A stretch of 64,000 nt of DNA from Hydra vulgaris (Eukaryota; Cnidaria; Hydrozoa; Anthoathecata; Hydridae), in the NCBI RefSeq assembly GCF_038396675.1, contig NC_088931.1, positions 77,122,501 to 77,186,500 of the forward strand, given 5' to 3'. Below are positions 1-11,599 of the stretch, piece by piece. Made by a program: the position numbers and the translations under genes. The notes under the pieces are model-generated. The model ran no database searches. It had not been told where the DNA came from and saw only the letters and a list, made by a program, of their open reading frames with translations. How positions within the stretch are numbered: the stretch's first letter is position 1; each line of letters opens with the position of its first letter.

Positions 1-197
1 AATTTTTAAAACATTACTTATCAAAATATTAAAAAAAAAACAACCAAATATTTGAACAAAAAACTCATTTTTTTGATGCAATTTTAAAAATTATGAGTTG
101 TTTTTAAGTGTACGATTATTTTTTATGCATACTGTATATATATAATATTTTTGTGTATATATATATGTATATGTATATATATCCTAAGGGTCCCATG
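1..197. other. AT-rich flank with imperfect TA/TG repeat
   Basis: I see no gene here. An imperfect TA-rich simple repeat runs from about 133 to 182 and directly precedes the SINE. Confidence 0.6.
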
Positions 198-424
198 TAT
201 GTAGTGGTAAAGCGCTCGCTTCATAAGCGAGAGGTTCCGAGTTCAATCCCAACCACGTCCCTGGTAGTACCGCGCTCAACTTGTTTCTACGCGCAGCGGC
301 CTTGTTCCTCGAGGTCCGTGTTTTGGAGCTATAGAGTTGAGAGAGGGTTATAACCACTATTAAGTAGCCTCCTCATCTGCAGTGGCCTTCTCGGCCTTGA
401 AGAGGTGAATAACAAAAAAAAAAA
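198..424 (+). mobile_element. tRNA-derived SINE, copy 1
   Basis: The 5' head is tRNA-like. An A-box-like block (TAGTGGTAAAGCG) is followed by a 5-bp anticodon stem CTCGC/GCGAG around loop TTCATAA (anticodon position CAT, Met-like), then a B-box-like block (GGTTCCGAGTTCAATCC). A non-tRNA body of about 150 bp follows, containing CTGGTAGTACCGCGCTCAAC and TAAGTAGCCTCCTCATCTGC. It ends in a poly(A) tail at about 414-424. A second copy with the same head, body and tail lies in antisense at 16801-17048, so this is a dispersed repeat. RNA polymerase III transcription is expected for the class; mobilisation by a LINE is inference. Confidence 0.85.
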
Positions 425-1975
425 GATATGTATGTATATGATATAATTGATTTGGTTTGATTTATATATGTTATATATTTTTTGTATAAGTTTGTAAAGT
501 AGTTGAATCTTTGATATTAGGTTTGTTATTTTAGTTGATTCTCCAGTTAAAGGAGTAACTAATTTAAAAGTTAAAAGTATAATAAAGAACACACACCAAT
601 TAAAATCAAACAAAGACATAAATCAACCAAAATCGATCAAGAATACAACGAAGAATGTTAAGAAAAAATCAAACAATGAGAAAGTCAGAAAAGTCTGCGA
701 TATGGAAAAGTAATATTTTTATTTTATAAAATTTAAAAATAAACTATTTTGTATATCGCAGTTTTCACAAATATTTTAACATGTAAAATACAATAATTTA
801 CTTAAAATGCTGAAATATAATGATAACATCCTGAAAAGATAATAAAACAACTAGTTTATGACTCAACTTTGGGGCTCAATATCTTAAAACCCTCATTCAA
901 TTTAAAAAATCTAACTGGAAAGCCAACATTACATATAAAACTATAATTTCAAAAATGTATCGCTTTTTCAAGACATTGCTAAAAATATTTGCAAATAAGA
1001 TAAAAATAAATAAATTATTTAAAATGTTACTAAAAAATATACTAAGTTTATTTAAGCTATTAAAGACGTAAGCTTTTGACTGTATTTTTAATAGTTCACA
1101 ATATTTTTCCATTTTGTATTTCTTCCATTTCCGCTTTTTCCAGCAAAATTTCTACTGTAAGCAAGCTTATGGAACAGATAGTTTTTCAATATGTTTATAT
1201 TGGGAATAAAACAGTAGAATTTAGTTTTGGTTTGGTTGTTTCAACCTTTCTTGTACTGTCAACCTTTACAGTACTCCCGATCCCTTCTCTTATTACTTTT
1301 TGTGGGACATGTAAGAAAGATTTCATTCAGCTTTTAGATCCAATTCACTTGCTAGTTGGCATAGATTGTAAAAGCTTTTTCTTTTTTTTCTACCCCTGCA
1401 CAACCATCAGTGAATAAATTTAATTAAGACAGATTGAGAAGTTTTGTTCTTAGTATGGCTAAGATTAGTTGAAATATTTTGTGCACATGGGTTACATTGT
1501 GTGTAATGTTAGCTGATATAAAACAATAAAAAATATATTTTAGTACATGTTCATTGTCTTTATATTTTATTATAATAAATGTAAAAAACTTTTTTGGTGT
1601 TTCAGTGATAGCTCTGTATTTCACCTTGGACTACAAAAGCACAATTTTATGCTAAGTTACAAATAATTATTATGCTTGATTGATCCATATTTTGTTTTAG
1701 TTGATTAAGATACTGTGATTAAGAGTGGGCAATTCAACAATCAGCTTGTAGCTTTTCTAAGTAAGATACTAATAGTTCAAGAACATCTGTTGGAACAACT
1801 GTTGTCAAATCCAACGGTGCTGCATAGTAAACAACCGGGGTTGATATTTGACCGGTGCCGCATTTGATAAAATATAGCCTGGGTTGGGTTAGTGACCATT
1901 ATATACTGCATATACATTTATACATCCTAAAGTATATTTTTTTGTTTGAAATTTTGTATATACATGCATGTATAA
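425..1975. other. No recognisable gene
   Basis: AT-rich sequence with short open frames only. None has a recognisable domain or convincing splice structure on either strand. Confidence 0.5.
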
Positions 1976-2140
1976 ACATCATTATGATCAACATGATCAT
2001 CATTATCATCATCATCACCATTATCATCATTATTGTCATCATTATTATTGTCATCATCATCATTATCATCATCATCATGATAATAAAGATGATAATAATA
2101 ATCATCATCATCATTATCTTTATTATCATCATCATCAGGC
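1976..2140. repeat. Imperfect ATC/ATT trinucleotide microsatellite
   Basis: The tract is built almost entirely of ATC, ATT and TTATC units, with a few ATG/AAT interruptions. It stays open in several frames on both strands (poly-Ile/Met, poly-Asp/Asn and His/Tyr readings), which is a consequence of the repeat and not coding evidence. Confidence 0.9.
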
Positions 2141-2744
2141 TTTAGCCTTACTCTTTTAAGCTGTTTCTCTAATATAAACAATCTAGAGCTTATTTTTTTC
2201 CTAACTAAAGCTCATTCATACAATATGTAAGTCACTCTCTTCAAATTTTCCTACTTCTACCACAACCATTTTCTACTGAATCAGCTACCTCTCTACATGT
2301 TGATACCTAAATTACTTTAATCTTTTCGAACAAATGTTGTTTGATACAACGTTTTTTCTAATCTGTCTAAAATTATGCCTCCTTTTCTTGTCTTGGTTAA
2401 GTCACACCACATATCCATCTGATCATCTTCTCTTTCTGCAAATATTACACTATACAAATACTAAAGCTTATATAACAATGAAATTGTTATGTAAAAATGA
2501 TATTGTATGCCAGTATCTAGATAAATAGCAAACAGATATGTTTATATCCGTAATATGTATGCAAAAAGTGCATCTTGGAAGCTTTTATTCCTTCTGGAAT
2601 AAAAGTTTGGAAGGGTTTTTTACTTCTCTTCAGTTTTAAGTCAAGCCTCATTCTCCACATTTTTCAACATGAATCATTTTTTTCATCTTTTTATAAGAAC
2701 ATCTCTCTTAAGAAGAAATCCCTTTTTTATTATTGCAATATAGC
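2141..2744. other. No gene seen; one small foldback
   Basis: No recognisable coding sequence. A 10-bp perfect inverted repeat with a 4-nt TTCT loop lies at 2582-2605 (CTTTTATTCC / GGAATAAAAG), and pairing extends a little further outward. Confidence 0.5.
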
Positions 2745-2838
2745 TAATGTATAAATAAAGTCCTGTCTGATGTAAAGCTCTGTTATTCTTTTAATGTATA
2801 AATAAAGTCCTGTCTGATGTAAAGCTCTGTTATTGATT
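2745..2838. repeat. Tandem duplication, 2 x 47 bp
   Basis: Two essentially identical 47-bp units starting TAATGTATAAATAAAGTCCT begin at 2745 and 2792. The duplication lies at the 3' end of the minus-strand LINE fragment. Because 47 is not a multiple of three, it shifts that reading frame. Confidence 0.9.
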
Positions 2839-3690
2839 TATATAGATAAAGAATAGAATCTGAAGTAAGAAAGTGACAAGCTCGATAAAGAGATGCAACC
2901 TTAGCAGATGCTAATTTTGTAACTGATTCAATATATGGTTTCCAAGAAAGATTGGAAGTAAGAGTTAATCCTAGAAGATGAAGAGTAGATGACTCATCGA
3001 GTACATCACCGTTTATAAAAATAAGAAGATCTAAATTATTGCGATAACGATTGGCTGAAAAAAAATTCGGTTTTATATGAATTAAAGTTCACCAGCCACC
3101 GTGAGCCACATGCTGTAGCAGAAGTAAGATCCTTTTCAAGCTCAAATGCCCCCCTCCAAGCAATCAGAGATTGTTGGTTTCTTATCACGACAAGAATAAA
3201 TGGTAGTATCATCAGTAAACAATGCCACCTTAGATGTGAGAATATCTAGAAGATCGTTAATGTAAATTAAAAAGAGTATAGGGCCAAGGATAGAGTCTTG
3301 AGGAACCCCTGAAGTTACAGAATAAGAATAAGAGTGCTGTCCATCAAGGACAACATTTATACTACGATTGGAAAGGAAGGATTCAAAAATGTTAAAGATG
3401 TTGCCGGATACACCATAAGAAGAAAGCTTATGGAGAAGACCAGCATGCCAAACTTTATCAAAAGCTTTTGAAATGTCAAGAGTGATGGCCATAACCTCTC
3501 CACTATTTTTCTAATGCATGATAAAACCTAGAACAAGAAGATCAAAATCCATATTGATGGTCAGAAAGTAAGTTATTAGATTCAAGATGAGAAATTAAGT
3601 GTTTGTTAATTAAAAATTCAAACACCTTGCTTATGATAGGAAGAAGACTTATGGGACGGTAGTAAGACTTATGGTATGTAAGACTTATGG
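2745..3690 (-). pseudogene. Jockey-like LINE reverse transcriptase fragment
   Basis: Read on the minus strand, 3690 to about 3495 resembles RT motifs 1-2 (YRPISLLPIISKVFE, then QYGFRS). The clean frame at 3142-3492 gives LDISKAFDKVWHAGLLHKL, SGVPQDSILGPILFLIYIND and a catalytic block FTDD near 3210. About 3000-2840 reads LGLTLTSNLSWKPYIESV and a thumb-like YRACHFLT. The order is that of a jockey-type non-LTR RT. It is a pseudogene: there are frame changes and stops, PQG is PQD, and the FADD box is FTDD. The endonuclease domain is absent. A second related copy in the opposite orientation begins 50 bp away at 3740. Confidence 0.85.
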
Positions 3691-3739
3691 TCAGATGTTA
3701 GGTTCTAGAGACTTAGTTAGGTTCTAGAGACTTTAGTTG

Positions 3740-4730
3740 GTTTTCAACAGTGTCATTGACTAAAGTAAGTTTAACATTTAATCTCTAATTCATGGGTCTG
3801 ATCTTTTTACTTTTCCACAGAATAAAGCAGAGTTATTTGCAAAGAAATCTTACTCTAGTTAGACACTCAAATATAATGACCATACTCTTCCTGATAGTTA
3901 ACCAGATTAACTCATTGTTAAACATCGAAATTACTCTGGCTTCCAATACTAAAATTAATTCTCAATTAAACACTTCTACAGTTAGTGATTCAGACAAGAT
4001 TTCCATCATAGTCTTAAAAAAGTGTTCTCCAGAACTCTCTTTAATAAGTGGTTCCAATTTTTCAAAACTCTAGAAAACACTTTGACCAAATCAACTATCC
4101 TACGATTAGTCTTCACTCTGTTATTAGTTTCCTATAAGTTTCTATTTAAAGGTTTTGAGGTTATTATTATTTCTTTCTAATTGCAGTAGTAAAATTATTC
4201 TTGAAGGCTTACCATATTCTTTATTTCAAGTAACTTTAAGGGTACCACAAGGTTCTATATTTGCTCCTATATTATTTCTTATCTACAATAACGATCTTAA
4301 TGAAATCTAAATTGGCTCTATTTGCTGATGACTCAACTTTGTACTCTTGTCTTGACAAAAAATCTTCACTTTTTAATTGCTTAAAACGAGCAGCCAATTT
4401 TAAATCTAATCTCTCTTCTGTAAAGCTAAAGCATGCAGTGGCCTATGGATTTAAATTCTGGACTTGAAATCTATAATTTTTGTTAGACAACAAAACTTGT
4501 TTATTTACTGCAAAAAAATGTTGTTGACATTCTTATATTGACGAATAACAACCCTCTTACTCTCAGAGAAAGTCTAAAAGCACACACAGTAATTAAACCT
4601 GCTTTATCTGCCAAGCTCGCCACTCTCCCATTGTTACAAGGTTGCATTTCTTTCTTTTTTCTACAAATACGATCATGGTCAATGTTCAAATGAGCTGTCA
4701 TCTCTATAACAATAAACCAAAACTCATTCT
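3740..4730 (+). pseudogene. Jockey-like LINE fragment, opposite orientation
   Basis: Around 3800 the sequence reads as the endonuclease-RT linker (PQNKAELFAKK). About 3975-4070 gives DKISIIVLKKCSPELS, typical of the region just before the fingers. At 4240-4290 comes VPQGSIFAPILFLIYNNDL and at 4320 LALFADDSTLYS, a normal-looking catalytic FADD box. About 4550-4690 resembles the C-terminal end of such ORFs (NNPLTLRESLKAHTVIKPALSA). A large part of the palm (the AFDKVWH region) is missing or scrambled, and several stops interrupt the frame. It is divergent from the fragment at 2745-3690. Confidence 0.8.
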
Positions 4731-5217
4731 TGTGTGGCTATTTATTCAACAAGTTGCATCCTTTTACTATATTGGTCCCTTCATGCTATAAAATTTTTGT
4801 ACAACATGATAATTAATCCAGTTTTTTTCCTTGAACATCAGAAAAACCTTACCCAACTTCGTGTTTTCCTTTTTTATACAACTTACAACTTTTTATGTCT
4901 TCAGTTATATGTTTCCTAGTATTTTAACTGATTCTCTATTTTAAATTTACTCATTACGTAATAGTGGTTGTTTGCAATCTTGTTTGAAGTAAATTAGAGT
5001 TAAAAAATATATAAATGTATGCCAGTATTTAATAAATTGTAAATGTAAGCATAAAATTATAATATATTAAGTATTATAATTTTTTTTCCAGCCCGGCTAT
5101 CAAACCCTGCTAAATCTTATAATATTGCAGGGGCCAGGTTTGCAAAAAGTCTCATTTTTAGCTGGGACCGGGGCCCTGGTCACTTACTAGTGCTGCACAA
5201 CCTGTAGTTTTCTATTG
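4731..5217. other. No recognisable gene
   Basis: AT-rich. A short GC-richer patch at about 5090-5180 contains GCAGGGGCCAGG and CCGGGGCCCTGG, loosely inverted and reminiscent of hAT termini. It is too short and imperfect to call. Confidence 0.4.
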
Positions 5218-6086
5218 CTAGGAGTTTATCTCAAAATCATCTTTATATTCTTCAAAAATCTCAAACAAGTAGGTGGTGAAGGGTTCTTTACCTGGATAAT
5301 CATTACACTGTGCAAGCATACATTCTTTGTTTTTTACTGAGTAGATCCTTATACGCTTTATCAATAAATAACAAATAGAATGTAACACTTGCCCCTGACA
5401 AAATGCATCAATTTGGTCTAAATGAAGCAAATTTTAAGTTGCTTATTTGTATTTCAGATTTTTTTCTTTGTATAATTCACATAGTTTCTTTAAATTACAC
5501 AATGTTCTTTCTAATACTTATATATTCTTTTTTTCTAGACATTCCAGACATTTCAACATAAATCACTCAAGTCATAAAATATTTTAATAGAATCTTCTAC
5601 ATCTTTATGTAAGACTTTTCCTTTATAAAATGGAGAAGTAGCTAACAACTCTTTTTTTGTTTAAAATTTGTCGAGCCATCTTTGCCTGGTATTCTGTAAT
5701 TTCAAAGTTGTTTTTTACTTCTGGTTGTGCCATTGTGAGTAATTGAACAATAGTTCTATTGTCAGAATAGAGAAATTTCATCAAAGTTTTCAGCAATTTT
5801 TTTTATGCTATTTGTTTCATAACACATTTTCTCTTTCTGAGAGTATATGTTTTGATAGTTTTAAATGAGTTTTTAGAAGAGATAGAATTAAGTTTTGGAG
5901 ATCTCTGTTGATCTCCTGTCTTTTTACTTTGAATGATGATATTACAAAATCCTCATCATCTTGTTCACCCTGACTTTGTTTCTCTTTTGGAAGATATGAT
6001 CTTTTTGCAATTTTTAGTTTACAAAGTTTACAGAGTTTCTTTCCAGGAACTGTATTCAAGCTACTTCTAACCATGACTTCTAACAA
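5218..6086 (-). pseudogene. Decayed gene of an unnamed repeat family
   Basis: Minus-strand pieces occur in collinear order. An N-terminal piece at 5817-6086 contains a CxxC pair (KKLCKLCKLK). Near 5700-5770 the sequence reads TIVQLLTM and EITEYQ(A)KMARQILNKK. Near 5530 it gives a FMLKCLEC-like remnant, and 5218-5430 contains LAQCNDYPGKEPF and an acidic tail. I recall this order (Cys pair, IQLLTL block, MPGKKD-like block, C..CPG block) from a repetitive, functionally uncharacterised family common in cnidarian and arthropod genomes; that is from memory, not a search. Stops and frameshifts separate the pieces, so this copy is dead. Confidence 0.45.
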
Positions 6087-7809
6087 TGACTTCTAACCAT
6101 GACTTGTGACTTTTACAGTAACTATGACAAGATTTTCTAAAAATGATTGAATTTCATAAAGCTTGTACACACATTTTTTTTAAACTTTATTTTGTTATGT
6201 TTTAAAAATTATAAAATAGTATAATAATAAAATAATTAAACTTTACAGCTAGTTACTAGTGATTTTCTTTGTATGTGCGTTGTATAGATCACAACAAGCT
6301 TTCTGCCATATAGGATATATTTTCAAATATTTTCAGTAGGTCTTTCACATAATATTTTTAAGTTTGGTAATTCAATGTTACAGCGTAAAGATATGATTGC
6401 TTTTCTTTATTGCCTAAAATTTCTATAACATCTTATTGGCCTTTATATGCCTCTGATGTCATTAAGCCAATAGAAAACATCTTAATAAAATAATTAACTT
6501 TGTATGAACCATATTAAGTATTGAGAAGGAAGTATTTCATAAAATAAATGAATTCATCTTTCATGTAAAAAAAAATGTTAATGTAGAAACAGTTCAAACC
6601 TTTTTAAATTCCTTCTTTATTATGATGTTTTTCACTGGTAGATTTTGTTAATTTTTATTTATATATACCAAATTGTTAATTTTTTATAATTCCAATACAA
6701 TTTTACCAATTAATGTAGCTCTATAACTGAACTTTTTATGAACTAAATAAATACATATCAATATCAGAATTTGTCAGTTTTTATTTACTAACAATGATGT
6801 GTTTTTTAGTAGTTAAAATCATTAATTTTCGTATGCAATTATGCATAGCTAAATATAACATAATTGTTTTTTTCTTCTTCTAAAAAGTCTATAAACCAAA
6901 TTTTTTTTACTTGATCAGAATTCTATTAGCAAGTTTTTTTTAAATAATTTATTGAAAAAGTGATATATGTTTGAAATTATAGTTACTGTTGTTTTTCCAG
7001 ATTTTTGGTGACGTAAGATTATAACTATAAATATTAAAAGTAGTTGTTTATTAACTTTTAAGCATGTTCTCTTCATATTTCAGCATTTAAAAGTAAATTT
7101 ATTGAATTCAGGTCCTTTTTGGGAAACCAGGTTAATATTAAAATTGAAATATCTCGGGAACTGCTTAACATTTTGGGACAAAAATTTTTGTGTGAACTTT
7201 TCTTTGTAACATGCAACACCCAAAGAAGTTTAAAGAAAATATAAGACCCATGTTTCAAAATTTTGGGTGATTTGATGTGGAATATACAATACTAGCTAAG
7301 TTGTTTGCTTTTACATTTGAAACAGATTCATCAGTTACTGCTACTGGTATCTGGTATACTCTACTGGAACTGGTATACTTTTCTGCATTCCTGTTGTGAT
7401 TTTTAACAAAACTGGTAAACTGAAGTTTATTTTTTAAATTTTGGCTCTTCATATTCTAATATCACATATTAGTATTTAACCAACTGTTTCAACTTAGGAA
7501 TATTTATTCCCAAGGGACAGATTTATAAAAAATCTTATTAAAGAAACAATATCTTATATAAACAACAATATCGCTATTCTCTAGGCAACAGTGATAATAA
7601 ATTTAAAAAATAATAAGCGTCAAATAAACAAATTTATTAAAGGGAAAAAATAAAAAACAACATTCAAACTATATTAAATTGCAAAAGCTTAGCACTAATT
7701 ACAATATAATTTAATGACAGATCCATATTCAAAATCTCATCATCCCAATTAAAAACCTATATTAGCCAATCTTGATAAATGGCTTTAAGATGAGAGCACC
7801 CTCCTAAAG
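6087..7809. other. No recognisable gene
   Basis: About 1.7 kb of AT-rich sequence. Short frames at 7073-7258 and 7255-7452 (-) have no recognisable domain. No repeats or splice-bounded exons stood out. Confidence 0.5.
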
Positions 7810-7817
7810 CTACTAGA

Positions 7818-8284
7818 CAGGGTTCCCACTCCTCCTTAAAAACCTTAAATATCCTTTAAAAAAATCTGCCTTAAAAGTCCTTAAATAACCTTAAAAAAAG
7901 TTAAAGTTTGACTGCTCTCCTTAATTTTTTTTTTTTTTTTTTTTTTTAATCATCTAGGAAATTTTATTAAAGTGAATGGATTATACTTATTAATAAAGAA
8001 GAAAAATATAGTTCTTTAATAGTTAGAAAACCTATATTTCTATTATATATATATTTATATATATGTTAAGTGATATATTAATTTATAATAATTTTTCTGT
8101 TATATTTAAAATTTGTTTAAAAAAATAAGATTCTATTTTTAATGTAACTGTTTTCTCCTTGATACTCCTTTATTTTCGAAAAATTGTCATTCACGACCAA
8201 ATCTCCTTAAATATAAGGAAAATATCTCCTTAAATCTCCTTAAAATCCTTACTTTTAGCCTCAGTTTTAGTAGTGGGAACCCTG
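7818..8284. mobile_element. hAT-type MITE with CCTTAAA-rich ends
   Basis: A perfect 13-bp terminal inverted repeat (CAGGGTTCCCACT) opens at 7818 and closes, as its complement, at 8284. The CAGGG start fits the hAT superfamily. Flanks CTACTAGA (7810-7817) and CTAGAAGA (8285-8292) match at 6 of 8 positions, consistent with a decayed 8-bp hAT target duplication. Both subterminal regions are filled with CCTTAAA-like motifs (7834-7925; 8204-8255), and the middle has a poly(T) run and TA-rich sequence. There is no transposase inside (467 bp), so it is non-autonomous. Confidence 0.85.
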
Positions 8285-8576
8285 CTAGAAGACAGGATAA
8301 CATTTCTTATAATAATAATAACATTCCTTATAATGAGAATAATGAACTCAAAAATCAATTTAAAAATAGTGCAGTAGAAAAACCTACCTCGTTCACCAAA
8401 GACTCAGGGTATCAGCAATAAAGAAAAACATGAAAAAACCTGAAGAACAGTTAATAACATCTATTGAGCAACAACAATGCAAAAAAAAAGAGAGAAAAAA
8501 ATGTTGAGCTTTATGCTCCAAAAAATGAACTTTTTCCAAGCTCCAAAAAACAAGTTGTTCCAAAAATGCCTCCAAT

Positions 8577-8758
8577 CAGTGCTCGAAGTGGAAAATAAAA
8601 AGTAACAGGATGGTATCGGTAAATTATCTTTATATATAACAATGGCGGTATTAAAAATACCATCATTGTTATATATAGAGATTTATAAAAAAGTGACAGG
8701 ATGGTTTATACTTTATAAAAAGGTGACAGGATGGCATCCCGCCCCACTTCGAGCACTG
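8577..8758. mobile_element. 182-bp hAT-type MITE with perfect target duplication
   Basis: Terminal inverted repeats CAGTGCTCGAAGTGG (8577-8591) and its complement (8744-8758) are perfect. They are flanked by an exact 8-bp duplication, CCTCCAAT, at 8569-8576 and 8759-8766, the target-site size of hAT elements. The interior holds a foldback at 8627-8681 (26-nt arms with three mismatches and a 3-nt loop) and three copies of GTGACAGGATGG-like sequence. There is no coding capacity. The intact duplication argues for a fairly recent insertion. Confidence 0.93.
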
Positions 8759-8766
8759 CCTCCAAT

Positions 8767-9589
8767 AATAAAAATGAGATTGACAACATATTTAACCTCA
8801 TCTGCAAATATCTTAAACCAATGTCAATTAGAAGACTCCACTCTAAAAGTAATGTTAAGATAAGTTAAAACAATATCTACATTTCTAACAGCTCAAACTT
8901 GGTTAAAACAATTGATATCAGGTTGTGCAATTGTAAAGTTGATAATAAATGAGTAATTTTATTAATTGGAAAAAAAAAGATATCTTTAACAGATATTTAT
9001 AATTGGATGCATTTACAAACCCTGAACAGCAACATTCGTATTGAGATTAATGAGTAAGTTCTCGCTGCAAAAAATGAATTAGATAATCAAAATTACTATT
9101 GTATACTTGTAATGGGGAGACTTTAACTTTTAAAAAATAATATGGAAAAACGGAAATGCATAAATGTATTATAACAAGGGTTCGTCAGATTTTATATACA
9201 GTTAAGGATTGTTTTCTAACTCAACACGTTGGCGCCAAATACAAAATGGCACTTTCACAGGAACTCTTTATTTGATTCTTACTGAACAAAATAATCACTT
9301 CTGCAACTATAAATATAATCAGATGCATGGAGACAGTAATAAAGGCCATCTAATACTGACTTGGATGTTAATTTTTTAACATTCAAGTCAGTACTAGATG
9401 GCCTTGAAAAACCTAGTTTCCAGAGCAAAAGCTTCTATATCAACAAAATGGAAACTACAAATAACCATATCTGATCATTTCAAGATAAAGATGGTTTTAT
9501 CTGTCATGATTTTTTAATAATAATAATATCTTAAATACTCATTTTCAATCGGCATTTGTCAAAGAGGATACAAATCTAATTCCTGAATT
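8767..9589. other. No clear gene; foldback at 9342-9405
   Basis: This stretch may include decayed 5' sequence of the LINE that follows, but I cannot place endonuclease motifs with confidence. A conspicuous inverted repeat at 9342-9405 has arms of about 28-30 nt (AAGGCCATCTAATACTGACT and its near-complement AGTCAGTACTAGATGGCCTT) around a short T-rich loop. Confidence 0.6.
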
Positions 9590-10015
9590 TGATGATAAAA
9601 ATGTTTTCATTTTTATACTAATAAAGGTAAAATATTATTTAAATATAATGAAATATTGGAACTTTTGAACAACGTAAGTGTAAATAAATCTATTGGCAGT
9701 ACTAGGTTCATGCTAGAATTCTTAAAGAATGCTTGATTTCACTAGCATATCCAATTTTACTAACCTTTGAAAAATCCTAAGCTTCCGCAAAAGCACCAAT
9801 AATTGAACGAAGCAAATGTCACTCCTATCTTCAAAAAAGGTAATAAACTTATGCCAGAAAACTGTAGACCTATCTCACTGACTCCAATTATCTTTAGACT
9901 ATTTGAATTAATAATATGCAAAGAAATTTTGGACCACTTAATAATAAATAATCTGAATAATATACAACAGCATGGATTCTTGCCTAGAAAATCATGTATA
10001 ACAAGTTTATTATAA
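9590..10015 (+). pseudogene. LINE reverse transcriptase N-terminal fragment
   Basis: Positions 9803-10015 read NEANVTPIFKKGNKLMPENC, RPISLTPI and FLPRKSC, the classic motif 1-2 region of CR1/jockey-type RTs (AxVTPIxKKG..xxNYRPISLT). Upstream, 9640-9780 reads weakly as the preceding helix (LELLNNVSVNKSIGSTRFML) with stops. The frame ends at 10015, before the catalytic blocks. It is therefore a truncated, inactive fragment, in the same orientation as the 3'-end fragments at 10600 and 11600. Confidence 0.8.
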
Positions 10016-10599
10016 ACTAGTTTTTTCCTTTTCTCCACATTTGTATAAATGAATAAAAATATTTATTTATTTTTGAAAATATTAATATTTTTAATTATTA
10101 TATCCTAAATTTTTAATTTCAAATTAGCTACTTAAAATGATTTTTTATTTTTAAAACGTTTGTGAGTAAAAAATAAAAAGTATAATTTATTACAAAAATA
10201 AAACTATTTAATTACTTTACCAGCAATTTTGTTGTGAAAGCAAAGATTATTTTAGGTTTACAAGTACCATTTATTGAAATATGTATATCCTTGCGCTTTC
10301 ACTTGCCTTAAAAGAAAAAGTTTTGTACGTTTAAAACCTATGTTTTGTGGTAATTTTTGATGCAGCCTCGGAACACGTTAACAAAGAATTAAATTTTTAG
10401 TAAAATAAATGTATAGGACAGAATTGCAAAAAAAATTGCGATAAAAATGAGCTAATTTTTTTGAAGAAAAAAATAAAAAATAAATATTGAACAATATTTG
10501 TTAATATTTTAAAATAAAATTGACAGTTAATTTCAACTCAAGTATAAACTTTAATCTTATTATTTATATAAACTTTATGTGTGTTCTCTTTCTACACAC
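10016..10599. other. No recognisable gene
   Basis: Strongly AT-rich linker between LINE fragments with no recognisable motif. Confidence 0.5.
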
Positions 10600-11050
10600 A
10601 GCATTAAAAAACTTGAAAAAGTTCAAAACCGCACCTTCAAAGAAATTCCGATTCTTAGAGCATTATCCAGCGAAATTAGATTGTCACATCTTCATCTCAC
10701 CTCACTAAATGAAAAACACAATCAAGGTGATTTAATCTACAACTTCAAGTTTATTTAATTAATATTTAATAACTTAAAAAATATTTGTTGGCTTAACTCA
10801 CAAATTGGCTATTCACATGATCAAATAACTTGAGGACACTCTCAGCGTCTCTTCAAAGAGTTCTTTAATACTGACCTCAACATTAACTTGGGAGTCATCT
10901 CTACTAGACATAAATTCTTCCCTAACAGAGTCGTCAGCCAATGAAATTCACTACCACAAACTGTAATTGACTCTTGTCATATTAATGAGTTTTAAAATTG
11001 TATCAACAAACACTTTAGTCAGCACTAGCATTTTAATTATCCACTAAAGC
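10600..11050 (+). pseudogene. LINE ORF2 C-terminal fragment
   Basis: With frame changes, the plus strand reads IKKLEKVQNRT, LRLSHLHLTSLNE(R)..QGDLIYNFK, then TRHKFFPNRVVSQWNSLP and a final HINEFKNCINKHF-like segment. This is the order of the C-terminal tail of CR1/jockey-type ORF2 (LEKVQRRATK..L..L.L..L..RR..GDLI..YK....R..FF..RV...WN.LP). Stops break it. It may be the 3' end of the element starting near 9590, with the RT core deleted. Confidence 0.75.
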
Positions 11051-11171
11051 TAAAGGGTTGCTACTCCTTTCAAGCGAGAGAGATAAAAAGCATATTTACT
11101 TTGTGCTAAATTTAGCACTTTTATTTAGTTTAGTTCTTATGTTAATATTTTCTTGCCGCAGCTTATTATTA

Positions 11172-11276
<105 letters not shown>

Positions 11277-11599
11277 CATATAAAATACAAAAATATACAA
11301 AAATTAAATTTGTTTTTTAAATAGCACTTATATCCAACATAATTTTTATTCAAACTTTTGAAAAAAAACTTTTTTACATAGTCATCATAGTGTTTTTTTA
11401 TAAAATTAATTACTTTTTTTATCTTACTGGCTTTAGAATAAAACAAAAGTTGAAAAATAATAAAAAGTCGTTGAACGGAAATCGCTTTAGGAGTATGTAA
11501 ATTGCCAGCAGCAAAATGCTTTAAAACAATAAACATAACCTTATACTAGCTCATCAAGATGACCTTATCTACGCATTTAAATGGTCAAAAAATAGCTAA

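Noticed and set aside
198..270. tRNA-Met gene (CAT anticodon-like loop, A and B boxes)
   Set aside because: The acceptor stem does not pair, sequence continues into a repeat body with a poly(A) tail, and a second copy with the same body exists at 16801-17048. It is a SINE head.
1076..1417. 113-codon plus-strand open frame with hydrophobic stretches, and antisense readings in the same place
   Set aside because: Ser/Phe/Thr-rich without a recognisable domain, signal peptide logic or splice sites; AT-rich DNA gives such frames by chance.
1855..2181. His-, Asp/Asn-, Ile- and Met-rich open frames on both strands
   Set aside because: All derive from the ATC/ATT trinucleotide repeat.
5090..5180. 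Short hAT MITE suggested by CAGGGGCC and GGGGCCCTG
   Set aside because: Only about 50 bp apart, imperfect pairing and no target duplication.
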